Assembly (NCBI RefSeq): GCF_000004825.1
Contig: NW_008805066.1
Coordinates: 1,116,001 to 1,180,000, forward strand
DNA length: 64,000 bases
Direction: 5' to 3'
From: Heterostelium album PN500
Lineage: Eukaryota; Evosea; Eumycetozoa; Acytosteliales; Acytosteliaceae
In this document: positions 34,021 to 47,500 of the stretch, piece by piece
Layout: each line of letters starts with the position of its first letter
How positions within the stretch are numbered: position 1 is the stretch's first letter
The notes under the pieces: generated by a model
What the model was told of the DNA's origin: nothing
What the model saw: only the letters and a program-made list of their open reading frames with translations
The model's database searches: none
Made by a program: the position numbers and the translations under genes

Positions 34021-34086
34021 AAGAATTCTTGTGAACAAGACCTTAAAATCACATTCAATTAGCTAATCTCACTATTTATAAAGTTG

Positions 34087-35580
34087 TTAACTATGTAGAT
34101 TGTATTTATTTTTTTGTTTTTCCAAATATTGATAGACTTGATCATCTTCTTCTCCATAACAATAGATTTTGAAATTGCGCAAAAATGAATTGTAATCATT
34201 TTTGTTGATATCCACTTTGTAGTTGTGTTGGACGATTGTTGGGAGAATCTCTTTGAGTGTTGCCAAGAGAACTCCATAATCATCGGTAACCATATCGTTA
34301 TAGTGGATGGTGATTGATTTCAATGTTTTCGAGTGGAGCTTGACCAGTGGCTGAAGGAAGTCGACATCGGCATACTCATCGGTGTCGTCCTTGGTGATGA
34401 AGAGTGAGAAGTGTTCGATACCGTGTTGGGCGTCGTTCAGTGTGTTCTCAATGATGTTGGACAACAGCAGACTGTAGGCATCGTGGTCACCGTAGTAACC
34501 CTTGACAATGATTTGCTTGAGGCACGGCATTGGTGGTGGATACACCAAGTAGTGATCCTCGGAGATCGCCGCCTGATAGACCTCCGGCATCGACGGTCCA
34601 ACGCTTCGCTTGACTTCCTCGCGACGCATTTCGGGCTCGTCCGATTTAATATAGAAGGTTTCGACGCCAGACAACGCCTGGCTGGCAACTTCCACGCCTT
34701 TGTCGGTTGGCACGTAACGGATCGAATTGTAGTCAAAGAATTTTGGTGATTTCAGCAGACAATACTCACTGTTGGCATCGAGATAGTTGTGCCATTCGAA
34801 ATGGAACTTGTTGATGTATTTTGAGAGGACTTTGAGGAAGTGTTTGGAAACCAATGCTAGATTTAACAATTCCTTGGAGTATTCTGTGGAGTTGATAACT
34901 TTGTTGGTGGCCAACGCGTATCTTTTTCTCTGTTTGGAGAAATCGACAGTTTTTGAAATGATCTTCTCCAAGAGGATGTCTGGCAAAGATTTCGCCAACG
35001 ATTCAGTTGACATTTTGTCATCACCTGCATTGTTGCCAACACCTGCAGCACCTGTGTCATTCTGGACTATCTCTTGGAGTTTTTCGAAATTAAAGTTAGT
35101 GTCCGATATATTTGGACAAATATCATACAGAATTTGAATTCTGTGGTGAAGTTGGGCATTGTCTGACACACTCAATGCATTGAACCATGATACAAACTAT
35201 TTGTTATTGAATAACAGTAAGAAAGAATTAGATATACATTAAAATAGAGAAGAAAAAGAAGATATAATTACTCTTTTATCTTTGATTAAACTATCATATA
35301 AATCTTTTGGTAATAAACAGTTTAATTTGGCGAGCTCATTGAACACTGCCAGCGACGAATCAAAGAGTACATCCAATATGAACTTAATGTAACCTCTGTT
35401 ATCGATATAGTGTTTGAATTTAAAGCTGTTGTGATAGTCGACAAAGAACTTTACTGATGCTGATCTCTGTTTTTCATCTGCATCACCATAGAATTGAGCT
35501 ATGATCTTACTAAGGTTTAAAAGTGAATTGAAATTGCTATAATCTACTTTGTTATTGTTATTATTACTATCACAATCCAT
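34087..35580 (-). CDS. F-box-like protein of a dictyostelid-type family
   Basis: Two exons, 35580-35272 and 35196-34087, 472 residues. The first exon ends SLIKDKR and the second opens FVSWFNALSVSDNA, in phase. A central stretch fits a degenerate F-box: SLPDILLEKIISKTVD, a gap, then SKELLNLALVSKHFLKVLSK. The C-terminal half (CLKQIIVKGYYGDHDAY, KTLKSITIHYNDMV) has LRR-like spacing, as in F-box/LRR proteins. If so, it would bring substrates to an SCF ubiquitin ligase; this is inferred. No signal peptide or membrane segment. Confidence 0.6.
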
Positions 35581-35956
35581 TTGTGTATGTGTCGTTAATA
35601 ATATGTGATATGTGTGTTTAGTATCTTTACAACAAATGAATTATGATAACAATAATGATTTCTGTTTTTTGAAATCCAACAAAAAATTGAAATACTAAAT
35701 GAGGGAATAGGCAAAAATAAAACTAAAAAAATAAATCAGATTGAATATAAATTAAAAAAAAGTTGAGAATTTATTTATAAATATTTTGTGAAATGACATT
35801 TGTAATCAAATAACTTAGTTTTATTTTATCATTATGCATAGGGTAGCTAAATAAAGATAACTTAAAATTTTAATTTATAGGCACTCTTTTTTTCGAAAAT
35901 ATCTCTACCAACACAATTTTTTATTTTTGATAATTATTTTTTTGTGTTGAACAACA
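35581..35956. other. Divergent spacer
   Basis: A+T-rich promoter-type sequence between the divergent F-box-like and LRR genes; nothing specific seen. Confidence 0.5.
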
Positions 35957-36991
35957 ATGAGTATAATAGTTCGTATGGTTTGCAAAGGTGATCGTTAAGG
36001 AACAACTTCTAATATTAATGTTTGATCTTCAACAACTACAAAAACAACATTAAAGATTCCAGGTAGATTCGAATTGGTTAATGGTGTCAAACAAGACTAT
36101 GTTTCAAAAGAGGTATTAGAGAATACCAGTGATCTTATAAAGAATGAAAAGGAAAAGTTGATAAACTATCATGTATGTTCTGTTCTATTCTATCTATCTC
36201 TTCTCTTTCTTTCTTTCTTTAAATGTTTGATTTAAAACAAAAGTAAACTAAAGTTTTTGTTATATTATTTATCTACAAATTAATATTAGATTCTAGATTT
36301 ATCAGGTAATTTCATTACCAGAATAGAGAATGATTCTCTATCGTTCTACTTTAAACACATCACAGAGCTATACATGATAAACAATGAACTTAAAGAGATG
36401 CCCGCAGAGTTTAATCAATTGCAATCTCTTGAGAAATTATATCTATCAAAGAATAAGATTCAAAGTGTATATATCGTATCTATATAAACATCAAATCAAC
36501 AATTAAAATTAATTATATTTATATACTTTTGTTATAATAGATTGATAATATCGATAAATTAGTTTGTTTAAAAGTATTAGATCTTAGAGCCAACCGTATA
36601 ACAGATTGTAGTATCTTAAAATATAATAATCAATTACAATAGTATGTTCTCATGTTTAATATGTGTTTTTTTAGTTGTTTACTAACCATGATGATAATAT
36701 TGTTAATAATTACACAGTTTATCATTATCAAATAATTTATTAGCGAATGTAGAGAGTATACCTCAGTTGAATAGTTTAGATTCATTGTTTCTCTTTGCCA
36801 ATCAAATAACGGCGTTGAATGAAACACTCGAACTTCTTGGCAGTAGAACACCCAATCTAACGAAACTACTATTGTCAGCGAATCCAGCAACACCTCTAAA
36901 TCGAAGCACTCAAGAAATACAACAATACCGACAACAAACAAAATCAAAACTTATAAAACTTTCAATATTAGATTGGCAACCTTTTTGTTAA
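35957..36991 (+). CDS. Small leucine-rich-repeat protein
   Basis: Model of five exons: 35957-35977, 36056-36172, 36290-36466, 36541-36641, 36718-36991; 229 residues. At least five LRRs are seen: ILDLSGNFITRIEN, ITELYMINNELKEMP, LEKLYLSKNKIQ, LKVLDLRANRITD, YLSLSNNLLANVE, DSLFLFANQITAL. The end (STQEIQQYRQQTKSKLIKLS, then ILDW) resembles the cap that closes SDS22-like LRR proteins, where the last strand reads LxxLD. Exons 2-5 are solid. Exon 1 (seven codons to a GTTTGC donor) is the least certain; reading straight through from the ATG meets TAA and TGA codons, so an intron is needed here or the 5' end is damaged. Likely a cytoplasmic protein-binding factor. Confidence 0.7.
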
Positions 36992-37090
36992 CAATAATAT
37001 ATCAATCAGAAGAAAGAACAACAAGAGATAACAAGATTAATATAATAATAATAATTAAAAAGTAAAAACTTAATTTAACTTTTGAATATT

Positions 37091-38215
37091 TTATTCTAAT
37101 AATAATTCATCCATTCCTTCGTTGTACGATATTATATTCCTGTAGGAGAGTGTATCTCTTGCTTTTTGATCGCTAACTATGAAATCTGTGGATGAGTAGA
37201 TGAGGCCGGTCTTGGTGAGTAGCGGCAGTCCGCGTAGTCGGAACAGTCGCCACACCACTGACATCGCGGCAACGATGAGCCATGCAAACCAGATCGGCAG
37301 CGACATGTTTAGTTTCCACGGTGAGACGCCACACCTTGTGAATCGCTCGGTGAAGAACTGCCGGAATTGAACGGGTTGGCCGTCGGTCAGATGATAGACC
37401 TGACGATGAGCGCCACGCTCCATCACACATTGAATTCCGAACGCAGCGTTCTCCGAGTGAACGATGGAGATGCGATTAGCGCCACCGCCAATCCAGAACC
37501 ACTGCATCGATTTCGCCATTTTCACCAGTTGGAAAAGCACGTTGTCGCCACGACCCCAAACCAATGGCAATCTTATCACCATTGATTTCATCGGTTTCTT
37601 TCTCGTTCCACCATTACCATCTCCCGCTGTTTCTCCTCTTTCCATTAATACAAATCGTTCTGCCAATACCTTTGATTTGTTATACCATCCCAGATCATCG
37701 AGTGGTGGAATCATCTGATCCTCGTCTGCACCATTGATATTTTTTCCACTCATAATCACACCCATTGTACTAATAAATATAAATGTTTCTACACCTTGTT
37801 TTTCGGCTATCTACAGTGATGATGGTGATGACAGAAATATTGATCAATATTTAACCAATTGCTTAACCATGAGATTTATTACGAACACAACACTTACATT
37901 GTATAATTGTTCAGTTGCTTTTACATTATCTTGAAATAACTCTTCTATGGTGTTGGCGTTGGTTTCTAGTTTAGCGGCACAGTGAATCACAGTTTTACAA
38001 CCTGTAATAGCGTTTTTCATTGAGCGATCGTCAGAGAGTGAACATCTAATAGGTTGCCCACCACATTTTCTTATTGTATCGTCAGATTGATTCGATCTGC
38101 TCATCGCCCTCACCATAGGATATCCATTATCGACCAACCGCTTAATTAGATTACTACCAACGAATCCACTTCCACCTGTTACAAATATTATATTATGATC
38201 ATTATTATAATCCAT
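37091..38215 (-). CDS. 3-beta-hydroxysteroid dehydrogenase/isomerase-type SDR
   Basis: Two exons, 38215-37898 and 37810-37091, 345 residues. Extended short-chain dehydrogenase: NAD(P)-binding TGGSGFVGSN at 13-22, VIHCAAKLE, IFISTMGV, catalytic YNKSK (Tyr149, Lys153), VIRLPLVWGRGD and ISIVHSENAAFGI. A hydrophobic C-terminal segment (LPIWFAWLIVAAMSVVW) suggests membrane attachment, as in sterol-modifying 3-beta-HSD enzymes. Family knowledge: these oxidise 3-hydroxysteroids or 4-carboxysterols, or reduce related substrates; the substrate cannot be told. Convergent with the LRR gene (99 bases between stops). Confidence 0.85.
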
Positions 38216-38950
38216 TTATTTATCTATCTTTAATATATATCTCTGTTTGTTTAATATTTAAAAAGTATTAAGTAATATAACTTTTCTTTTAAAATGATCA
38301 ATCCATCACAATCATGATTTTAATCAAAAAATTTTGCACAAAAAAATTAAAAGTGTGTGGCATTCATAAAAACTGTTGATCAAAAAATTAAAGGTCTTTT
38401 AAAATCACTTTAAAATTTGTAGAGATTACTAATACTACTATAAATAGTTTATATATAATATAAAAACATGAAACAATATATACAGATTCAATAGTATTTA
38501 AATATATTTTTTAGGATTAACAAAAAAATTATTCTTTAAAAATTTTTACTTTGAAATCTCATTCTATCATTTCATCTCTCCATAAACTTTGACAAAGTAT
38601 CTATATAAGTTTATTTTTATCAAATATATCCCCAATTTTCTATAAAGGCACCTTTATACAGGATCAAAAGATAAAGTGTATAAAAATAAAAGTAGAATAT
38701 AGAAATTGAAAATAGTTTTGAATTTAATATCATTAAACTGTCTTTTAAATCATTTCTTTATTATTTTAGGTATTAACAACAAAAAAAGATAATTGTCAAC
38801 AATTTCAAGATGCTATATTTTCAGAATAGAAAAATCAGTCAACAGTCTATGGTTTTATATTAGTTGATATGATGAGTATAAATACTGAAGATTAAATGAA
38901 TATTTTCAAATCATCAAATACATTTATTATTCAAATAAAATAAAAAAGAA
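38216..38950. other. Divergent promoter region
   Basis: A+T-rich spacer between the divergent SDR and HssA/B-like genes; no site recognised. Confidence 0.5.
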
Positions 38951-39307
38951 ATGACTCTTATTAGTATGTTTTGTATTTTTTTATTATATTTATATATATT
39001 TATATTTGTTAACAAGAAACTAACATTTAAAAAAAAATTTTCTTTCTTTCATTAATAATTAGAATCTATTTCAATGATTGGTGGTGGTAATTCATTAGAG
39101 AGTGTCTCAAACTCTATGATAAATGGATCCAATGGTAGATCATCGATTGATTCAGACAATCAAGACCAATGTTTTGGATGGGGTAGAAGAAGAAGAACAA
39201 CCAACATTATCTTTGGTGATGTCAATGTATTCGGAGGTGGTTGCGGATTCGGATGTGGTTGTGGTTGTGGATGTGGATGTGGATGTGGTGGTTTCGGAGG
39301 TTGTTAA
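38951..39307 (+). CDS. HssA/B (2C/7E)-like Gly/Cys-rich small protein
   Basis: Two exons, 38951-38963 (MTLI plus one base) and 39063-39307, 85 residues. The start MTLIKSIS, the Ser/Asn/Gly-rich middle and the Gly-Cys repeat tail (GFGCGCGCGCGC type, ending GGFGGC) match the large dictyostelid family of short, developmentally expressed proteins called HssA/B, 2C or 7E. The tiny first exon is supported by phase, the GTATGT donor and the MTLI start usual in the family. Function unknown. Confidence 0.75.
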
Positions 39308-39715
39308 TTATATCTGTGATAACAAATAATCTAGAATCTTTAGACAACAAATAACAAAAATAACAAAATAATAATGTAATAAAAAAAAAATAATGATCTA
39401 TTAATGATTTGGGTGTTTCTTCAATTGATGTTGGAATTCCAGCTATCTTAAGAAAGAAGAAGGTTGCTTTAATGTATTTGGCTATTTAATTGAAAGTTGA
39501 TTCTGAATATTATCTATGTTTATCTTCTGAAAGATCCATGACTTTATGTAATGTAATTCGTAACACATTTTTTATTGTAATTTTAGATTTTTTTTTGGTT
39601 TTTTTTTTTTAATCATTCGATCAAAGTTACAATCAACAACATCATTATCATCATTAGTTATATTATATATTAATTGACATAGTTAATTTGGGCATTATTT
39701 AAATAAAGAGAAGAG
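39308..39715. other. Intergenic spacer
   Basis: A+T-rich 3' flank of the HssA/B-like gene and 5' flank of the next gene; T-run at about 39590-39610. Nothing else seen. Confidence 0.5.
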
Positions 39716-40887
39716 ATGTCGGATGAACCAATCAATTCAAAGACGACTGCTAGGTCGCTACACAAGTCGTCGAGACATCTCGATAAGAATACATCGAAAG
39801 GCAAATATAAGAAACAAGAAGCTGCTGAATATAGAAAGAAGAAACAGTTAGAGAATGAGCGTGAACAAGACCCAGAGTATCAGGCACAACAGTTGGAAAA
39901 GGAGGAATCAGATGGTTCTAATACAACAACCAGTTCTAGTGCTGGGGGTAGATCGAAATACAGTAAGCGATTACTAGTTAAACAATCAACACAATCAATA
40001 GATGATCTTAATGATCTCTATGATAAATCGAATAACTATTTAGATATGCAAGAGTTATTAGATTCAACATGTATGTATAAACATAATCAATCAATCTATT
40101 ATTATTAAAAATCAAATATGTTAACTAACAATTATATCATATTGTCTATTCATTATTTATTCTTGTTAAAAAACAGTTGACTTTATACCAAAAAATGATG
40201 ATGATGATTCATTAGATGTAAATAACAATAATACTATCGATAAGAAACAAAGACAATTACAACAACAAATTCAACAACAGAGTGAGATCAACCTAACAGA
40301 GATTGAAAGATTGTTACTCTCTTTCTCAATACCAGAACGATTAAATATTGATAGTAAATATTTTGTAAGTATTTTGATTTGATTAGAATTGAATTGACCA
40401 ATCAATCAGTCAATCAATCAATCAATCAATCATTCTTATTCATTCTACACGGTATCGAATGTTAAATATTAATCGATTTCATTTTATATTTATTTAGAAT
40501 GATGTAAATATAGATAAACCATCGAATCCAATTGTATCATTATCAAGGAAATCGAATAGACACTTAAAACAACAACAACAGCAAAACACTAAAAATAACA
40601 CAGACAATGAAAATGACAACGAAATTAATAATAATAATAATAATGATGATGTTACTATCTCCATTTTAAAGTCTACAAAACCATTATCATCGTCGGAACC
40701 TACAGTAGTAAAACAAGAGGGTAAAGAAGATGAAGCAGAACAAGAACAAGACGAAACCAATGGAGATAATGAGGAGAACGAAACAGATCAATCAAATAAT
40801 GAAAATGTATTAAAATCAAATCAACAACAACAGCAACAAACCAATCAAAATCAATCATTAGAAGACTGGTTAGATACTATAATATAA
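39716..40887 (+). CDS. Aven-like protein (apoptosis/checkpoint regulator homologue, tentative)
   Basis: Three exons, 39716-40070, 40177-40364, 40498-40887, 310 residues. Three short motifs agree in order with animal Aven: KYSKRLLVK (Aven NYSKRKIVS), IERLLLSFSIPERLNID (a Leu-rich helix that ends in RLN, as in Aven LCLRLNV) and the extreme C-terminus SLEDWLDTII (Aven ELEDWLDSMI). The rest is low-complexity Lys/Glu/Gln/Asn-rich, including QQQ and NNN runs, and a coiled-coil-like KKQEAAEYRKKKQLENERE near the N-terminus. Family knowledge: Aven binds apoptosis factors and activates ATM in animals. The match rests on short motifs, so it is tentative; the gene itself is secure. Confidence 0.55.
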
Positions 40888-41566
40888 TCTTGAAAATAAA
40901 TAATAATCTTTTAAAAGAAAAAAAAAAAAAAGACTTTTGCTTTGTGTGACCAAACAGTCAAATTTAGTTTCTGTTAACCTTTTTCAAACTTTTTTTGTCA
41001 ATCAAATCAAAAAAAAACCCTAAAAATAAAACAAGCTTGATGACTTGATGACATCGTATTAATAATAAAAAATGAATGACTAAAAAGATAATTTTAAAAT
41101 TTAATTTACTCAGTTTTTCAAGGGGTTGAAAGTGGGGTTTGTTGTTTTGTTTTTTGTTTTTTTTTATTGTTTTATTAAATTAATAATAATAGAGCAGGTG
41201 TATTCAATTTAATACTATATTTGTTTTTTATTAAATCTTTTTATATAAAAGTGTATTAAATTACAGTGAGTGGACCAAAAAGTATTTATAATATAATAGT
41301 AATAGAGTAATTAGATGATATTATTAAATTAAATATCTCTTTTTTTCGAGCAACGACATTTGTTTTATTTTGTTTTTTTTTACAAACTTAACAAAATAGA
41401 AATATATATTATTAGATTATAGATAGAGAAGATATTCATATATATATAAAGAAATAGAATAGAGAAAATAAAATAGAAAGAAATTTAGAAATTTAGCAAT
41501 CTTTTTTTTTGTTGTTGTGGTTTAAATTAAATTTACATTTTTTTTTTTGTTGTAATCAATCAATCA
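40888..41566. other. Upstream region of the deubiquitinase gene
   Basis: A+T-rich spacer with many T-runs and A-runs; a caatcaatcaatc tract directly precedes the ATG. No defined site. Confidence 0.5.
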
Positions 41567-44500
41567 ATGGATACAAATACACCACCTTCAATAAAAGTAT
41601 TTAATATAGATAATAATGGTAATAGTAATAATAACATAAATAGTAATAGTAATAATAATGATAGTAGTAATAGTAATAGTAATGAATGTGTAGATGTATC
41701 TCCTGTGTTGTCATCGTCTTCATCAACATCGTCATTGATGAATGAGCTTCATATTAGTTCAGCTGTAAATCTATTACAAGAACAACAGCATCAGCAACAA
41801 CAACAGTTAACATCAACTTCACCTACACCACCCTCAATATTAACACCACCATTACCTTCAACGACAACGACAACAGATACAAATGCATCAGTTGTAGCTA
41901 CTTCCACACTTAGTGTTAATACGAACAACAATAACAATAATAGTAGTAGTAGTAATTCATCATCTGCACCACCATCACCAAATATAACATCAACATCATC
42001 ATCGCTTCCAATGGATGGTAGCAATGTAAATAATAATAATAATAGTAATAGTAAAACGAGCTCATCACCATCTACAACTACAGCAACATCTTCATCATCT
42101 TCATCATCATCATCATCAACAGGATCATTAGCATCGATTGACTATGGTAGATTCCTAAGAGATATAGAGTCAATGGCAATTAGAAACGATAATGCACCAT
42201 TGCGTGCCTTACAAACTTTGGTCGAGCATCTGTCAGCGATCAACACCAATCACGTATCCATAGAGTCTTCTCAGCAATTCTTAGTTTGGATACCAAGATA
42301 TATATATGCTGCATTCAATTTAAAGATGTAAGAGATTGAGAGATAGAAAAATTAGTGAAAACAGTGTTTGCTAATAACATTTTATTTATTATATTATATT
42401 ATAGATTCACACCAGAACTCAAACAACATGTAATTATTTTCTTTCAACAATGTATTCATACTATAGTTCAATCGATTCAAATGGATCTACCGGATCTCTG
42501 GATTGGATTTGCACGACTGTTTAATCCATCACATACATTCTATTCTTCAATCAAATTCGAACTTGATCAATCTACATTGATCACAAAAGAGTCAATCTAT
42601 TTCAAGGTAAATATTAATAACTGACTGACTGATAAGATCTTAGAATAATTATCAATTATTAATATTTCCTCCATATGTTTCTAGAAACAAGATTCATTGA
42701 CATCTGTATTTTATTATCAAAACCTTATGATTTTGGAAAAGGTTAACTTCTTTCAGGTGTTTCTCGATCACCTGATGAGCAAGTCATTCTCAGTGTTGAA
42801 ACTAAAGTCGATTCTCAAGAGTTTTATCTATTTGAAGGAGTATCTCAATCCCGGTTTCTATAGCCAGTACATTCCAAAGCTGAAAGAGGTGGTGTTGGCA
42901 CATCTCCTCGATATCTACTTTGACGACCTGTCCGGCACCGACAAAGATGCCTTCAAAGATATCTGTACTTCCATTCAGAGTTTGCTTGGTCTATTGCTGC
43001 CATTCCCAGAGATTGCCAGAATCTTTCAGGAGTTTGATCTCAACCGATCGCTACGCTACTTCCAGAGTCCAAACTTGGAGCGCAAACTTCGTGGACTTCG
43101 CTTCATAAAGAAGTCGGCCAAGTACATCAACAACGAGCAATTGAAAGCAGCTGGATTCAGTGGATTCGGTGGATTCCTAAAGAATAAGCAGAAACCAAAG
43201 ACAAAGGATTCTTCTAGTTCGAATGGTGGTGGAAGTGGCGGTAGTGGAGTTGGAAGTGGATCGTCCAATGGTGCAGCCAGTAGCAATATTAATAATCCAT
43301 ATATAAACGGTGGTGGTGGAGTTGGTAATGGATCGTCCAATTCCAATGGTGGTAATCACAGTTCCAATAGTAGTGGAAGTGGTTCCAGCAGTAGCAGCAA
43401 CAATTCGAGCAATGGATCCAATAGCAATACAAGTGGATCAAACAGTGGCATTGGTAGTGGTTCATCGAGTAACGGAAATAACAGCGGTAACAGCAACAAC
43501 AATGGTCCTGCAATCGATCAACAATTACTCTTGAATTGGATATTGAAACATGAGATTGTCGAAACATTCTGTAAGATATCCGATCAACCCGACATCATTA
43601 GACATGGTCTACCAGTAATGATCTTTCTCTGCCAATTTGGTAAACTTGAAAATCATCAGTTAGAATTACTTTGGAATTCTTCAATTGTAAGTTAAAACAA
43701 CAAAAGAAAAAATTGATCATATGACTAATTTTATTTATGGATGATGATTAGGGTAAACATGAATCAGTTAGAAGTACAATTTACAATGCATTGTTAGAGT
43801 TGTTTGGGTATTTGCATTTGGAACAGTTGGACTATTTCTATGAGTATTTCAACAAATCGATTGTAGGATTCAAGTCGGTAGAGTTTGACAATGATCTATT
43901 GCAGTTTATCTATAATCTATCGATGATTGCTATCCAACATCCAGAGAATGTAGGTTCCTCAAAGAAATCGTATGGTCTCGATTTGTTTTGGAAGTTGTTA
44001 CAGGATCGCGACCAGAATATTACATTTGGTCACGGTGACAATGTTGCGCAATCGCTGATCAATAGATCCAAGACATTCTTGGTGTCGCTGCTACGACTCC
44101 AAGAGTGTGCAGCACTGCGAATGACTTATATTGAGCTGGCCATTGAGAATATCAAGACATTCCAGTCGGTCTATCAGTCACTCTCACTGATTGTCAACAT
44201 CGTCGAGTTGTTTGTCAAGAAACAACGTGCCACCATAGAGTCGCTGGAAAACAAGTACAAGCTATTCGACTTGTTCTTCAAGGAGATTGCCAACTTTAAG
44301 AAAGTGATTGCACAGCGTTCATCGACACTGTCGTTCTCCTCGTTGGAAGGCGTCAACTATAACATCCTCTATGGTAGTTTCCAGCATCTACCTCAGATTC
44401 AAGCGAGATTCGAATTTCTCGAGTACATACTCTCACAGTCGTCGATCATGTTGAACATTGCACAGCTCGATATCCTCTGGGAAGCGTTTGTCACCGGTGC

Positions 44501-47500
44501 TATCACTCCCGAGGAGAAAGAAGCATGCTTCATCTGGTTGAAGAATACAAAGATACAGGGAAAGGAGAGAATTGCATTCCCCGAGCAGGTCGTTCGTTAC
44601 CTCTTCTTGGACAAGATGGCCAATCTCGATTGGTCGATAATGGGACTGAGTTCGTACTCGGTGTTTGAACGTTATTTCCTCTATGTGAATGAGCGATCCG
44701 GTAAGATAAAGAAGATTGCCAATTCCATTTTCACAGGTGATCTGTTCTCCAATCAGCTGGGTTTGCCAAGTAATAAACCGAAAGCACTACAACTACAAGG
44801 ACAACAGCAATCGACAAACTCAAATCAGCTGCAACCAGGACAACAAGGACAGCAATCTTCATCACAATCGATGCAACCTCCACACTCACCTTCACTCTCA
44901 CCCACTACTTCACCTTCGTTCCACTCTGCCAATGGATATCCCTACCAGAACTGTGGCGACAGCACTCAGCCATCGGACTACTACTTGGTTTCACTGGATC
45001 TTCTGGGAATCCAACAGCTCTGGTCGGCAGCACTGGGATCACTCAATCTCGATGTAAGTGACCAGGCTATCAACACTCTGAATACACTGTATCAAAGTGG
45101 CAACGACAAGGGAAGCAGCAAGTTCAAGGATGAATACCTTCGTGTCTGTATGGATCACATTGTAAAGTCACTGAACGCCAAGAACAACCAACAAACAGTA
45201 TCACACACCTCTATCAACCGTATTTGTCGTGCACTCTTTATGATAAAGACATTTGCAAACACAGAGAGTAACAAACAATCGAAAGACGATGCCGCTGCCA
45301 AGCTATCGAATTGCACACCTGCCAACGCCGACAAGCAATATCCATATCTTGTCAAGTTGGATCGTGGTGATTCCTATGCCATCACCGACATCACCGGTAC
45401 CGACACACTGAGAATGTTCAAACGAAAGGTTGCAGCGATCTACGGTAATCCCAGACCCGCCGTAAGATCACTCAGAATATTTTTGGGTGACAAAGAGTTG
45501 AAAGACGATGATAAATGTATGGATGAACTAAAGATATTCGATTCCAATGGTGCTCAACAATATACATTATTAGTTAAAAGAAATAGTTCATCAAATATTA
45601 GCAGCAACAATAATAATAGTAATACAACTACCACCACTACTACCAACAATAGTAATAACAATGGAAAAGAGGATACCAACAACAAGAAAGATAAAAAATC
45701 AAAGAAAGACAAGAGTGACAAAGGAAAGTCAGGTGATTCATCAAAAGACAGTGAGTATGTTGATGATGATGACGATGACTATGTAGAGGTACTCGATGAT
45801 ACTCCAATTGTTTCGATGGTATTGGAATCTATTCAACACCAACTCGGTGGACTTGGTCTTACTGGTGATCTTCAACTTCGAAAGGTACAAGAAACCAAAT
45901 CAAAGGTGGTTGCCGGTCGTGGTAAAATCGAGAACTCTCTTGCTATTCTCATTTCGAAACCACAGTATTTCGATCAAATATTCAACCTATTGGATTTCGA
46001 CAATGAGATTGCAGAGGGTGCTTGGAATGTAGTATCAGAACTTCCAATGAATACCAAAGTTGTAAATGAAATTAAAAATTTCAAAGGTATGTTTTTGTTT
46101 ATTATTATTTATATTTTCAATTGTTATTGACAATCAACGATCGTTATTATTATTATTATTAGAAACTTTAATTCCAAATAATTCAATTTATAAATCTATT
46201 TATTATTTGAAAGCATTGGATTCAATATTAGATGGTTCATTTGAAAGTGGTCAATCAAATGCAAACGGTACTTCAAATAAATCACCAACCGGATCCGATC
46301 CAAATGGTGTGCTTGAAGAGCTAAAGAATAATTTCATTAAAAAAGGTGCAGTTATCTACTTGACTCAGATGCTCAAGGATATAACTATCGTTCCAGATCG
46401 TGGTCATTTGAAACTATTCAATTTGTTATTAAAGAATCTATTTACATTGTCATTAAGTAAGTTGTTATTATTATGTAAATATTTATAGATAATTAATATT
46501 AATCCACTTTGTTTATTTTTTGAAAACAGTTAATACAAATGAATTATCATTGGTACCAATGTATATTTTCAAGAGAGAAGCTGTTCCAATGTTTGAATCT
46601 CCACAGTTCATTACGAAATTGTTTCAATTGCTATCGTCGGCTGCAGATTTACAGGTGTTGTTGAATGGCAATGCAAACGAGTCGACTTTCAATGATTTTA
46701 ATTCGATGTATTACTATGGTATGGAGATTCTTCAGTTGATTCTAAAGAATGATCCTCGAGGAGAGTTTGAGATGATACAATCGAATAAGAGTACAGAGTG
46801 GACTGTCTGGTTAAAGTCGTTGTTACTAGAGTGTCGTGACCATACCATTCAGCTGAAAGCTACTCGTCTGGTGCTCTCTCTAGCTACACTCGATCAGACT
46901 CTTGAGGTACGAATTGAACGTTCTCTGTTCTTCCTCTCACGTCTCTTGTCGTTCCTCCCCGATATCAATCAATACTATCAGACAGCGGAACAATTCTTTT
47001 GTCTACTCTCTGAACTCGTCAATATCGGTTATCCAACAAGTAACTCACCTGCACCGTCACCCAAGCAGAATCATGAGAATATATTGTTGGACGACAAAGG
47101 ACAACTTCAAATTGTTAGCGGTCAACAGAAGAATCAACAACAACAACAACAACAGCAACAAAATCAACAACTACATCCCAATGACAATCTAGAGTCACAA
47201 GACTTTGTAAAGACGTTGTTGAGCAATTTGATAAAGGAATTAATGAATATGCCTATCAGGGAGATCAGCAGTAATCAAACAAAGGATCATATATTGGTTG
47301 GTATTTTGAATATCATTCGTAATCTAGTGAGAAGACGTCCACACTTGAAGATCATTTGCAAGGAGATGGATCTGTTGCTCTTCCTTTTCAAACAGTGTCT
47401 TTTCAAAACGCCAACTGCCAACGACCATGGCTTGGAGTTACCACCTCTCTGCAAGACCAAAGAGTCACGACTCTCTTGTTATCGTCTGATGAAAGAGTTT

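Larger units (their letters stand above)
33276..34086. other. Spacer between receptor and F-box-like gene, containing a relic and an inverted repeat
   Basis: 33276-33360 is 3' UTR-type sequence of the receptor gene. 33361-34020 is GC-richer and is covered by the two entries that follow. Nothing else seen. Confidence 0.5.

Noticed and set aside
34411-34749. 112-codon plus-strand frame within the F-box-like gene
   Set aside because: Antisense shadow of a conserved exon with GC-richer codons.
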